This document shows positions 56,178-64,000 of a stretch of 64,000 nt of DNA, piece by piece. Below the pieces are notes generated by a model. That model made no database searches, was not told the origin of the DNA, and saw nothing but the letters and a program-made list of their open reading frames with translations. Each line of letters starts with the position of its first letter. Within the stretch, counting starts at the first letter, position 1. The stretch comes from Synergistaceae bacterium. GTDB lineage: Bacteria; Synergistota; Synergistia; Synergistales; Aminobacteriaceae. The DNA is taken from positions 1 through 64,000 of the forward strand of contig JAFYBQ010000042.1 of NCBI GenBank assembly GCA_017540085.1, in the 5' to 3' direction. The position numbers were made by a program, and so were the translations under genes.

Positions 56178-56242
56178 ATCCCCCTTCCGCTTGCGCTCCC
56201 TCCCCCTAAGTTAGGGGGGACACAGAGGGGTCAGAGGGGTAT
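56178..56242. repeat. Dispersed GC-rich palindromic repeat, copy 2
   Basis: The same unit as 38219-38286: CCCCCTTCCG at the left, the CCTAAGTTAGG centre, ACACAGAGGGG and TATC at the right, with a few substitutions and indels. It lies between the permease and the unknown protein. Confidence 0.75.
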
Positions 56243-56244
56243 CC

Positions 56245-57261
56245 TTAGCTTGCCTGGCGTTTTTTCGAGAAGCAGTCAAAGCCTACCGCAATCGCGAGAA
56301 CTAATCCCTGTACAACCATCTGCGTATACTCGCTGACGTTCATCATTACCATTCCGCTCTTCAGTGAGCCAATAATCAGAACGCCCGCGATTACCCCCGA
56401 CATGTGGCCGATTCCGCCCGCAACTGACACACCGCCCAGCACAACGCACGTAATGACCTCAAACTCGAATCCCACGAGCGATGAAGCCTGCGCTGACCCT
56501 GTGCGCGACAATACGATTATTCCGGCAAGCCCCGCAAAGAATCCCGACAGCGCGTAAATCAGGTACTTCATTTTGCTGACGCGAATCCCGGAAAGCTCTG
56601 ACGCTTCCTCGTTTCCGCCGATAGCGTAGAAGTATCGCCCGAAATATGACTTGTTGAGAATGAAGCTGCCAACCGCAAAGCATATCACCATGATAATCGC
56701 GCAGATAGGAATCAACCCGACACCCATTCGCGGGAAAATGCTCCAGTGATTGAGAGTCCACCGCGCAAAGAATCCTAACGCCGGATCACCGTTGAGGCCG
56801 ACTTCAGGCGCGTACCTCAGAACGTCAGGAATCGGAAGTCCCCCCGAAAGTATGTACGCTAATCCCCTGAAAATCGTCTGTGAGGCGAACGTCGCAATAA
56901 TCGCCGGGATTCCTATCGTTGACACCATAAAGCCGTTAAGCACTCCGATTAGTGTAGCCATTACGATTGATACGATGATGGCAAGCCACATGTTCCAGCC
57001 CATATTCATCATCAGGTAAGCGCAAACGACATTCACGAGAACAACAATTGACGCTATTGACAGGTCGATTCCCGCAATCAATATAACGAACGTCATACCT
57101 ATTGACGCGATGCCGTAATACGATACCTGCCGGGAAATGTTGATTATGTTCGGAAGGCTGAGAAATTTAGGGTTGAAGTACCAGAAAATAGCTATCTCGA
57201 TTATGAACACAAGCCATATTGCGTTCTGCTTGAATGCCGCCGCGAATCTGTTCTGCTCCAT
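56245..57261 (-). CDS. Ribose/sugar-type ABC transporter permease (RbsC-like)
   Basis: A 338-residue membrane protein with about 9-10 helices of the BPD_transp_2 type: GIASIGMTFVILIAGIDLS (about residues 50-68), GIPAIIATFASQTIFRGLAYI, and the cytoplasmic EEASELSGIRV loop that contacts the ATPase. It imports a pentose, hexose or polyol. The start overlaps the ATPase stop (57261). Confidence 0.93.
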   Translation of the reverse strand: MEQNRFAAAFKQNAIWLVFIIEIAIFWYFNPKFLSLPNIINISRQVSYYGIASIGMTFVILIAGIDLSIASIVVLVNVVCAYLMMNMGWNMWLAIIVSIVMATLIGVLNGFMVSTIGIPAIIATFASQTIFRGLAYILSGGLPIPDVLRYAPEVGLNGDPALGFFARWTLNHWSIFPRMGVGLIPICAIIMVICFAVGSFILNKSYFGRYFYAIGGNEEASELSGIRVSKMKYLIYALSGFFAGLAGIIVLSRTGSAQASSLVGFEFEVITCVVLGGVSVAGGIGHMSGVIAGVLIIGSLKSGMVMMNVSEYTQMVVQGLVLAIAVGFDCFSKKRQAS

Positions 57262-58817
57262 TATACTGCCTCCTTCTTGCTCTCAGGGATAACGCCTGAT
57301 GCGTATGTCATTATTGTGTCCGCGTTGAACTCGTCTTTGTGAAGCTCGCCCATCATTTTGCCCTCAGCAAGGACTATTATTCGGTCTGACATTCCGATTA
57401 GCTCTTCCATTTCGGACGAAATCATGAGGACTGCGACTCCTGCTTCTACGAGGTCATTAATCAGCTTGTAGATCTCATATTTTGCGCCGACATCGATTCC
57501 GCGTGTAGGTTCGTCAAAAATTATGAGCTTTGAATTTGCCGCGAGCCATTTTCCGAGAATGACTTTCTGCTGATTTCCGCCCGATAAATTTTTCACAAGC
57601 TGGTGAATTGACGGGCATTTTATCTGTATATCCTCGCGGTATTTCTCTGCTGTCGTCCGCTCAGTCTTTGAGTCTATGACGCTCATTTTTGAGATACGCT
57701 CATAGATCGGCATTGAGATATTGTTCTTGATGGAGTTCGTGAGGAGTGCGCCGTGCCTCTTTCGGTCTTCAGGCAAAAGCGCGATCCCGTGATCTATTGC
57801 CGCCCGCGGGGATTTCGGGTTAATCTCCTGTCCCATGAAGATAATTTTTCCCGACTCTTTCGGACGAGAGCCGAAAATTACCTGCGCGATTTCCGTGCGT
57901 CCTGCGCCTACGAGTCCTCCGAGTCCGAGTACTTCACCCGCATGAACCTTGAAGGAAATATTTTCGTCCCCGTTGCCCGTAACATTCTGAAGCTCAAGAA
58001 CAACATCATCACGTACGCAGGGCTTACGCGGCGGATATTTCTGCGTCATTTCGCGGCCTACCATGAGTTTTATTAGCTCGTCAACCTGATGCGGGATTGT
58101 GGCGGGGTCTTTGTCGGTTATGAGCGTGTCGACATATTCGCCGTCCCTGATGACCTCGATTCTGTCCGACAGCCTGAAAATTTCCTCAAGCCTGTGCGAT
58201 ATGTAGATGATTGACACTCCGCGGGACTTCAGCAATTCGACAACCTTAAACATGCTCTCAACTTCATTTGTCGTGAGGGGTGCTGAAGGTTCGTCCATGA
58301 TAAGAACTTGGGCATTCTGCTGAATTGCTTTTGCGATTTCTACCATTTGCTGATAGCCGACAGACAGATTTTTGACGAGGGTTCGCGGGTTAATCTTAAT
58401 GTTGAGCTGCTCGAATGCTTTGGCGGCTTCTTCCTCCATTGCTTTGCGGTCGATGACGATTCCGTTTTTCTTGAGAATGGGACGACCCAAGAACATATTT
58501 TCCGCCGCTGAAAGTTCGCCGACATTGTTAAATTCCTGGTAGATGATGGCGATTCCGTTTTCTGAGGCAAGCTGAGGAGTCATCCGTGAAAACTCTTTTG
58601 TCTCGCCGTCTTTGTCCTTCTTGACGCGGATTTTTCCTGACGTGGGAATTACCGCGCCTGAGCAGCATTTTATGAGGGTTGATTTACCTGCTCCGTTTTC
58701 GCCGATTAGTCCGAGAATTTCTCCGCGCCTGAGCTGTAATGTAACATCTTTCAGCGCAACGACACCGGGATATTCTTTGCGTATGTGTTCAAGTTCAAGC
58801 ACATAATCTTCTGCCAT
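57261..58817 (-). CDS. Sugar ABC transporter ATPase with two ABC domains (RbsA-like)
   Basis: A 518-residue protein with two ATP-binding cassettes. The first has GENGAGKST, the NLSVGYQQMVEIAKAI signature and MDEPSAPL. The second has the GAGRTE form typical of RbsA C-terminal halves, NLSGGNQQKVILGKWL and FDEPTRGID. The start is ATG 58817 after AGGAGGTG. It drives the permease. Confidence 0.95.
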   Translation of the reverse strand: MAEDYVLELEHIRKEYPGVVALKDVTLQLRRGEILGLIGENGAGKSTLIKCCSGAVIPTSGKIRVKKDKDGETKEFSRMTPQLASENGIAIIYQEFNNVGELSAAENMFLGRPILKKNGIVIDRKAMEEEAAKAFEQLNIKINPRTLVKNLSVGYQQMVEIAKAIQQNAQVLIMDEPSAPLTTNEVESMFKVVELLKSRGVSIIYISHRLEEIFRLSDRIEVIRDGEYVDTLITDKDPATIPHQVDELIKLMVGREMTQKYPPRKPCVRDDVVLELQNVTGNGDENISFKVHAGEVLGLGGLVGAGRTEIAQVIFGSRPKESGKIIFMGQEINPKSPRAAIDHGIALLPEDRKRHGALLTNSIKNNISMPIYERISKMSVIDSKTERTTAEKYREDIQIKCPSIHQLVKNLSGGNQQKVILGKWLAANSKLIIFDEPTRGIDVGAKYEIYKLINDLVEAGVAVLMISSEMEELIGMSDRIIVLAEGKMMGELHKDEFNADTIMTYASGVIPESKKEAV

Positions 58818-58840
58818 TATTACACCTCCTGCATTCAAGA

Positions 58841-58872
58841 AAAAAAGCCTCCCCGACAAAAGCGGGGAAGCC
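58841..58872 (-). terminator. Intra-operon hairpin after the binding-protein gene
   Basis: Read on the minus strand, GGCTTCCCCG and CGGGGAGGC arms are followed by six T. Such hairpins between the binding protein and the ATPase lower downstream expression. Confidence 0.75.
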
Positions 58873-58889
58873 GTGAAATTCCGTGTGAT

Positions 58890-59915
58890 TTATTTCATTC
58901 CTGCCATAATCTTTGAGACGTTCTCGGCTGTGATGGGTGCAACGCCTCTGAAAACGTTTTTGGCATCAAGTTTGCCGCCGAGAATTAATGCGAACATTGA
59001 AGCGCATGAACGCCCGGTATCCTCGTCTGAACCCTCAAATCCGATAATGCCCTTTGCGGGGTATGTGGGATCTGCGAGCTGTCCGAGCTGCTGCTTTGTT
59101 ACGTCAGTCGTGAAGACTCCCATATCATCCGGGATTTTTCCGCCCGTGAAAATCTGAAGTGCCTCATCTGCTCCGATCATTGCGCCGGCTCCGATTCCTG
59201 TGATGACTTTTGCGTTCGGATGAGCCTGTAATATCGTGTCCATTGCGTTCTGTGCTACGTTGGCCTCAATGGCGGCTGTTGTGGCGACTATCTCATATTT
59301 TCCGTCAGCAATATTCTTCATGCCGATCTTGATTCCGTTCTCGCGCTCAAGAAGGATTACTGTCTGAGGATAGCCGATTATGACAACTTCCGCTTTCTTG
59401 TCCGCTGTGAAATGCTCGTTGATGAATTTCCCGGCAAGCTCACCGATTGCGATTCCCAGATCTGTATTGTTGAGTATCCAGTTTGCGTCGGTGTTGGTCA
59501 TCGGGTCATCCCAGCACATAACCTTAATGCCGAAATTGCGGGCCTCAGCGCAGGCATCCTCTACGGCGTTTGCGTCTGACGGGTGAACCATGATTAAGTC
59601 GCAACCGGCTGAGACAAAGTTCTCAATCTGCGAAATCTGAGTCGCGGAGCTGTCATTGCAGCCGACAATCGTATACTCTGCTCCGGCCTTCTCAAGAATT
59701 TCTCCGAGTGCTGTCATGACTCCCGCCCAGTAAGCATTCTGCAACGACTGAATTGTGATACCGAGCTTTTTGCCTTTGAGGACGCTCAAATCTGCCTTGG
59801 CGTAAAACTCCGGGGAGGCCTGTATTCCTTCGGTCTTTGCGGTATCGGCGGCCATTGCGCAGACGGGGAGCGCGAGAAGCATTGCGAGTGTGAAAAGTGC
59901 GATAAACTTCTTCAT
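58890..59915 (-). CDS. Sugar ABC transporter periplasmic substrate-binding protein
   Basis: A 341-residue type I periplasmic binding protein with a signal peptide (MKKFIALFTLAMLLALPVCA, then MAAD). GITIQSLQNAYWAG is the first strand-helix, and VHPSDANAVEDACAEARNFGIKV and GFEGSDEDTGRS are typical of RbsB-like proteins. It captures the sugar or polyol for the permease. AAGGAG ribosome site. Confidence 0.93.
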   Translation of the reverse strand: MKKFIALFTLAMLLALPVCAMAADTAKTEGIQASPEFYAKADLSVLKGKKLGITIQSLQNAYWAGVMTALGEILEKAGAEYTIVGCNDSSATQISQIENFVSAGCDLIMVHPSDANAVEDACAEARNFGIKVMCWDDPMTNTDANWILNNTDLGIAIGELAGKFINEHFTADKKAEVVIIGYPQTVILLERENGIKIGMKNIADGKYEIVATTAAIEANVAQNAMDTILQAHPNAKVITGIGAGAMIGADEALQIFTGGKIPDDMGVFTTDVTKQQLGQLADPTYPAKGIIGFEGSDEDTGRSCASMFALILGGKLDAKNVFRGVAPITAENVSKIMAGMK

Positions 59916-59968
59916 GTTTGTATCTCCTTTTTGTGATTTTGTTCACGCCCAGTTAAGGACGCTGAAAC

Positions 59969-60745
59969 CTAGAAGCACGTGAATGCGCCGTCAAGACCGA
60001 AATCCGCGCCCGTTGTGAATGTGCTTGTGTCGCCCGCAAGGTATACGCAGATTGACTCTAACTCTTCAGGCGTTCCGAGTCTGCCTGTGGGTGAAAGGTC
60101 TTCCCATTTCGCGATTAACGGCTTGAGGAACTCCGACGCTTTAATCAAATCCGTAGCGATATAGCCGGGGCTAATGCTGTTGACTCTGACTCCTCTTTTC
60201 GCCCATTCGACAGCAAGGGATTTCGTGAGCTGAATTACTCCTGCTTTGCTTGCGTTGTAGGCGCACTGAGGCTGAGGAACATTGACGATGTGAGCGGACA
60301 TTGAAGCGGTGTTGATGATTGAGCCACCTCCGTGTGCGAGCATGTATTTACCCGCGATTGTGTCAGTCAGGAAAACGCTGTTGAGGTTTACGTTGATGAC
60401 TTTGAGCCACTGCGCGTATGTCATTTCGTCTGCGGGGGCGTTGATGCAGATCCCTGCGTTGGCGTGGCAGAAATTGAGTCCGCCGAGCTTTTCGACAACT
60501 TCATTCACCATCGCTGTAACGTCTGCCTCGTCCGTAACGTCGCACTTTATGGCGATGACTTTGCGCCCGGTTGCGTCTGCGATTTCTTTCGCTGTCTTTG
60601 TTGCCTCGTCAATGTCAAGATCAACGATAGCAATATCAGCCCCGGCCTCAGCGAATGCGGTTGCGGTGCATTTGCCGATACCCCTCGCGCCGCCAGTAAC
60701 AAAGCCCTTCTTACCGTCGAGGCGCATTTTCTCAATGATGCCCAA
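59969..60745 (-). CDS. SDR-family oxidoreductase (polyol/ketose-type)
   Basis: A 258-residue classical short-chain dehydrogenase: TGGARGIG (NAD(P) loop), CHANAG, the catalytic YNASKAG and SISPGYIATDL. The VPQPQCAYNASK stretch is like sorbose/mannitol reductases. It likely interconverts the transported polyol and ketose. The start is TTG 60745, 8 bases after GGGAGG, because an in-frame TTG at 60763 would overlap that site. First gene of the operon. Confidence 0.92.
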   Translation of the reverse strand: MGIIEKMRLDGKKGFVTGGARGIGKCTATAFAEAGADIAIVDLDIDEATKTAKEIADATGRKVIAIKCDVTDEADVTAMVNEVVEKLGGLNFCHANAGICINAPADEMTYAQWLKVINVNLNSVFLTDTIAGKYMLAHGGGSIINTASMSAHIVNVPQPQCAYNASKAGVIQLTKSLAVEWAKRGVRVNSISPGYIATDLIKASEFLKPLIAKWEDLSPTGRLGTPEELESICVYLAGDTSTFTTGADFGLDGAFTCF

Positions 60746-60815
60746 TTTTAAGACCTCCCTCAAAAATTAAGCAGTGTATGAAGAGATATATTTGAAATGA
60801 AAAGTGAGTATGTAA

Positions 60816-60844
60816 AATTTAATGTACGGAAATAATTTTGTCAA
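60816..60844 (-). promoter_or_regulatory. Promoter of the sugar/polyol operon
   Basis: Read on the minus strand: -35 TTGACA (60839-60844), a 17-base spacer and -10 TAAATT (60816-60821), about 70 bases before the SDR start. Confidence 0.65.
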
Positions 60845-60872
60845 TCGATAAATTTACGAACTATTTTACGGC

Positions 60873-60911
60873 AAAAAAAGAAGGGAGGATTTAATTCCCC
60901 CCTTGCTGTTT
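60873..60911 (-). terminator. Terminator of the large surface protein
   Basis: Read on the minus strand, AAGGGGGGA and TCCTCCCTT arms are followed by CTTTTTTT. Confidence 0.8.
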
Positions 60912-60942
60912 TTCACATGCCTGTTTTGATTCGGGAATGCCC

Positions 60943-63900
60943 TCAGCGTTTCGCCGCCCTGAAAGCCACAGCCCCCGCGAAAATCAGAACCGCAAAGAGT
61001 CCGACTCCCGCCTCACATCCTCCGCCGGAAGAGCCGACCCCGATAGCCTCATCCGCAGTGCCGGAGTCATCATCAGTTTCGCTTGCGTCCCCGCTAACGT
61101 CCGCTACAGACAGTTCCGGGACTACAATCTCAAAGCCCGCTCCATTTCTCCAGTCGATAAAACGCGGGTTGATGTGAATCGTGTAGACGTTTGTCGTGTT
61201 TGGTACAAGCGAAATATTCTCAATCAGGAATGAATCGCCGACATCATCATCAGTAAGCAGGCTGTAATCTCCACTCACACTCGCCAAAGCTCCGGGCTTG
61301 TAGTTGAAGCCGTAGAAATACACTTCCGGATAATATTCGCTGCCGTTGTACTCTACCGAACATTCAACAGGAATGGTATACGGGAAAACGTCAGGCGAAA
61401 TACTGTCAACAAGCTCCGCAAGCACCGACATGAAGTAAAGAATCTCGATGTCCTCGAAAGTATCGAATGTTACGTTGACCTCAAGAGTCCCGCTCTTGTC
61501 GTATACGCTCATGGCCGAGTTCACATCCTCAGAGCCTGCAACTTTTTCCCCGCGCCTGTAAACCGTACGGAATACTGACCCTTTCGGTGTCGGGTTGAGT
61601 GTAGTTGCTGACGCTTTGAATGACGGCGATGATAACTTCTCCGCTTCAGCAGGCGGAATTATGTGGAAGCCTATATAGCCCTCGTTGTTTCCTCCTACAT
61701 CTACTACTGTGCCGTTTGCCGAAAGCCTCGACTCGTGAACCTCGCCGAGTTTCTGCTCAGGGTCAACCTCAACATAGAAGTAATAATCCCCTTTCGGCAG
61801 AGTTTCGGGGACATCCCACGTAAACACCGCCCATCCTTTATTGGCGTTGCTGTCGGCGTTGTTCCATCCTCCGAGAGACATTGTTACGGTCTGAATCTCT
61901 TTGAGGTTGTTCATTGTGGCGCGGGGAGTATCGGCTTTGAAGTCTTTTTTGGCGACGTATGAGAGTCTCACGTCAAACTCTCCTGTGTCGAGGAAACTGG
62001 CGTTGTACAAGGGGACTCTTATCTGATACGTTAATCCGCCGACAAACTGAGAGTCGGAGTCAAGAGCGATCTTTGGGACATAGAAGCACACTCCGCGCAT
62101 TATCGAGGCTGAAGAATGCCGGGGATTCGCCCTGAGAGTCGCGCCGTTACGGACATATTTGTGCGGAAGGACTAACGCCGGGTCAGGATACTTGCGGTAA
62201 ATGCTTCCCTCGCTCCATAGTGCTTGGGCATCGTACTCAAGATCAAGCGTTACGGCTGTCCCGATTCTCATTACTCCCTCGCGAGTCGTGTAAGGCATGA
62301 CGCTTAATGTATGCCCCGCCGCGCTATCGGGAAGAGTACTGCGCCCCTGCACCGTCATTTCGATTCCCTCGCTGGTCGAGTAAGTTTTCGTGAATGACTC
62401 ATTGTGCGAGGAGTACGGCGGGAGTCCTGTAGGATTGTCAATGCCGACATAAGAAGCCGCCGCCGTGATTGCTTTTGACAGAAGACTCTTCTTTATGTTC
62501 TCGTCATACTTCTGTTCCTCAATGCTTGTCTTGTCGAATGATAAAGTCCGTCTTGAGTAAGACTTGCTCCAAGCCACAGTGTAAGGAGCAGGCATTAATA
62601 CTCCGTAGGGATTGTAGCCTTCAATGCCCGTTACAGACACGGGATATGAGAAGAAATTTCCTTCCTCGTGGCGTTCATTGTAGCTGTAATTCGCTTCTGA
62701 AGTTCCTATTACCATATTCGAGGTGTCGTACATTGAGAACGTCAGGTACTCTTCCCGGCTGTCTGCTGAGACAGTGCCGTTCATCGGATCGACTCTAGGC
62801 CCTTTCTTGAACCATGACGGGAGCGGGTCATTCAGTATCTTGTACCGCCAAATATATTGAGGGGCTGCGTACATGACAGTGCGGTCTGAGTTCTGGGCTA
62901 TTATGTCGTCCCTCATGGATGCCTTGTAGGCGTTCTTGGTGGAGTTTGTCGTTACCTTGTTGATGGTGTCGGTTATGGCATCCATTACGGTATTCAAAGC
63001 TCCGGCGACAGGTTTCACTCTTGGATCAAAATTGCCGATGATGTTCGCGCCGACCGTGTTGAATTTCAGGTAAGCATGAACATATTTTCCCGCACCCCTG
63101 AGAAGTGCTATTGTCTCTGTCGTTGAAGCCATACCGAATGACACGGATGTATCCTCAGCCCTTGAGCTTGCGTTGCTGTAGCGTATTCGGAGGAAGCCGT
63201 TGTCCTCGTCATTGTCAAAATCGCTGAAGGTGTAATTTATCGGCTCTGCTGTGAGATTTCCGGCGGTGTCAACATTGTCGACATGATACGGGAACGCCTG
63301 AACTACCACGATAAATGCCTGGTCGTGTTTGTCGACAGTTTTCTGAGGTGTTCCGAGCATTAGTGATCCGTTGGCGAAATCTCCCGTTATGAGCGCGCCT
63401 TTTCTGCCTGTGTTTGCGGTTGAATCGTTGTAGACATCCTGACGGTCTCCGAATTTCGAGAAATTTTTGCTGTCGTCAAGTTTTGTGGGAATGACAAATA
63501 CCCGGCTCACGTCATCGTCCACATGGCTTATGGCGATGTCATCAACGAGCTTTGCTTTTCCGTATGTGCCTGTCAGAGGCCCGGCGGTGATTGAGAAGTC
63601 CTCAGCGATTAAATAGCGTCCGTTTGTGAAGGTAACCGCGTAACCGAAAACGCTTGTGTCTCCCGGTCCGCCCTTCATGGTGTTTTTGTCTCGCTTGGGC
63701 TTTATTGTTCCTTTCTCGCAGTACCATCTTTCGAGTCTGGGATGAGCAACGCCCGCGCTTCTTTCAGGGAAGAAAAGCCCGACTATCTCATCTTTCCCAT
63801 CGCCGTCGAGGTCAGCCCTTGTAGCAATGCACGCTGTCTGAGTCTGTGTGAAGGAATCGCACTCATAGCTCCATTTCTTTGTGTCTTTGTTGTACTTTAT

Positions 63901-64000
63901 GATTCCGACTCTCATGTCGCTCTCGTAAGTCCTGCCGACAAAAGCCGCCTCATCATATCCATCGCCGTCAAAATCCACGACAACAATATTAGGACATGCC
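60943..64000 (-). CDS. Large exported protein with FG-GAP-like N-terminal repeats and Synerg-CTERM (5'-partial)
   Basis: The reading frame is open to the window end, so this is the last 1018 residues of a longer protein. The first part has integrin-like calcium motifs (DFDGDGYDEAAF, then DLDGDGKDEIVG) of FG-GAP/VCBS repeats. A long beta-rich middle follows, then a late CARDB-like region (KGDYYFYVEVDPEQKLGEVHE), and the C-terminus SSGGGCEAGVGLF, a hydrophobic helix and RAAKR: the Synerg-CTERM layout. It is likely a surface-anchored adhesin or carbohydrate-binding protein; the ligand is unknown. Confidence 0.85.
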   Translation of the reverse strand, partial: ACPNIVVVDFDGDGYDEAAFVGRTYESDMRVGIIKYNKDTKKWSYECDSFTQTQTACIATRADLDGDGKDEIVGLFFPERSAGVAHPRLERWYCEKGTIKPKRDKNTMKGGPGDTSVFGYAVTFTNGRYLIAEDFSITAGPLTGTYGKAKLVDDIAISHVDDDVSRVFVIPTKLDDSKNFSKFGDRQDVYNDSTANTGRKGALITGDFANGSLMLGTPQKTVDKHDQAFIVVVQAFPYHVDNVDTAGNLTAEPINYTFSDFDNDEDNGFLRIRYSNASSRAEDTSVSFGMASTTETIALLRGAGKYVHAYLKFNTVGANIIGNFDPRVKPVAGALNTVMDAITDTINKVTTNSTKNAYKASMRDDIIAQNSDRTVMYAAPQYIWRYKILNDPLPSWFKKGPRVDPMNGTVSADSREEYLTFSMYDTSNMVIGTSEANYSYNERHEEGNFFSYPVSVTGIEGYNPYGVLMPAPYTVAWSKSYSRRTLSFDKTSIEEQKYDENIKKSLLSKAITAAASYVGIDNPTGLPPYSSHNESFTKTYSTSEGIEMTVQGRSTLPDSAAGHTLSVMPYTTREGVMRIGTAVTLDLEYDAQALWSEGSIYRKYPDPALVLPHKYVRNGATLRANPRHSSASIMRGVCFYVPKIALDSDSQFVGGLTYQIRVPLYNASFLDTGEFDVRLSYVAKKDFKADTPRATMNNLKEIQTVTMSLGGWNNADSNANKGWAVFTWDVPETLPKGDYYFYVEVDPEQKLGEVHESRLSANGTVVDVGGNNEGYIGFHIIPPAEAEKLSSPSFKASATTLNPTPKGSVFRTVYRRGEKVAGSEDVNSAMSVYDKSGTLEVNVTFDTFEDIEILYFMSVLAELVDSISPDVFPYTIPVECSVEYNGSEYYPEVYFYGFNYKPGALASVSGDYSLLTDDDVGDSFLIENISLVPNTTNVYTIHINPRFIDWRNGAGFEIVVPELSVADVSGDASETDDDSGTADEAIGVGSSGGGCEAGVGLFAVLIFAGAVAFRAAKR

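Overview
The window looks like chromosomal DNA of an anaerobic, amino-acid-fermenting Synergistia bacterium (phylum Synergistota). The strongest clue is two large secreted proteins (19803-22088 and 60943-64000) that end in the Gly-Gly-Cys, hydrophobic stretch, basic tail arrangement of the Synerg-CTERM sorting signal. Indolepyruvate:ferredoxin oxidoreductase with an aryl-CoA ligase, an alanine/glycine-sodium symporter and ribose-type sugar uptake genes fit that lifestyle. HtrA and an Lgt-like protein are also present. The taxonomic call is inference from sequence features only.

Layout. 0-7 kb: end of an SDR-cytidylyltransferase fusion, a membrane-anchored TerB-type protein, a PIN toxin with a 55-residue antitoxin, a DUF2156 acyltransferase, HU, and a low-GC surface polysaccharide pair (glycosyltransferase plus a frameshifted polymerase/ligase). 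7-22 kb: a tandem OB-like protein with an RpiR regulator, rpoB-rpoC with their own promoter, tRNA-Leu, UDP-glucose dehydrogenase, and a Synerg-CTERM surface protein. 22-36 kb: FGGY kinase, cation/proton antiporter, PfkB kinase, alanine symporter, a broken D-lactate dehydrogenase, HtrA, an Lgt-like protein, a DUF4160/DUF2442 pair, an acyl-CoA synthetase, and an unusual DUF4145-like/S1-like/ankyrin protein.

35.5-41 kb is a coherent aromatic amino-acid module: IorA, a new 109-residue coiled-coil membrane protein, IorB, a PaaK-type aryl-CoA ligase, then three consecutive tandem-ACT proteins. 41-48.5 kb: amidohydrolase and SSS symporter, tRNA-Asn, a Tim44-like zinc-ribbon protein, a CcrM/HinfI-type orphan DNA methyltransferase and two duplicated secreted SH3 proteins. 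48.6-53 kb: groES-groEL under a CIRCE operator, a Vat-type acetyltransferase, HxlR regulator, metallo-beta-lactamase-fold hydrolase and nitroreductase.

53.1-54.15 kb is an AT-rich patch with a GNAT acetyltransferase, a fragment of a restriction specificity subunit and a three-copy 11-bp repeat; it abuts a ferredoxin that looks like the C-terminal stump of a longer protein. 54.5-60.8 kb is a sugar/polyol operon read leftward (SDR, periplasmic binding protein, ABC ATPase, permease, an unknown protein, zinc alcohol dehydrogenase). A roughly 65-bp GC-rich palindromic repeat occurs twice (38.2 and 56.2 kb).

The best candidates for undescribed biology are the IorA-small membrane protein-IorB-PaaK-triple ACT cluster, the DUF4145-like/S1-like/ankyrin protein, the duplicated OB-like protein and the dispersed palindromic repeat. 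No CRISPR array, rRNA, insertion sequence or prophage was seen.
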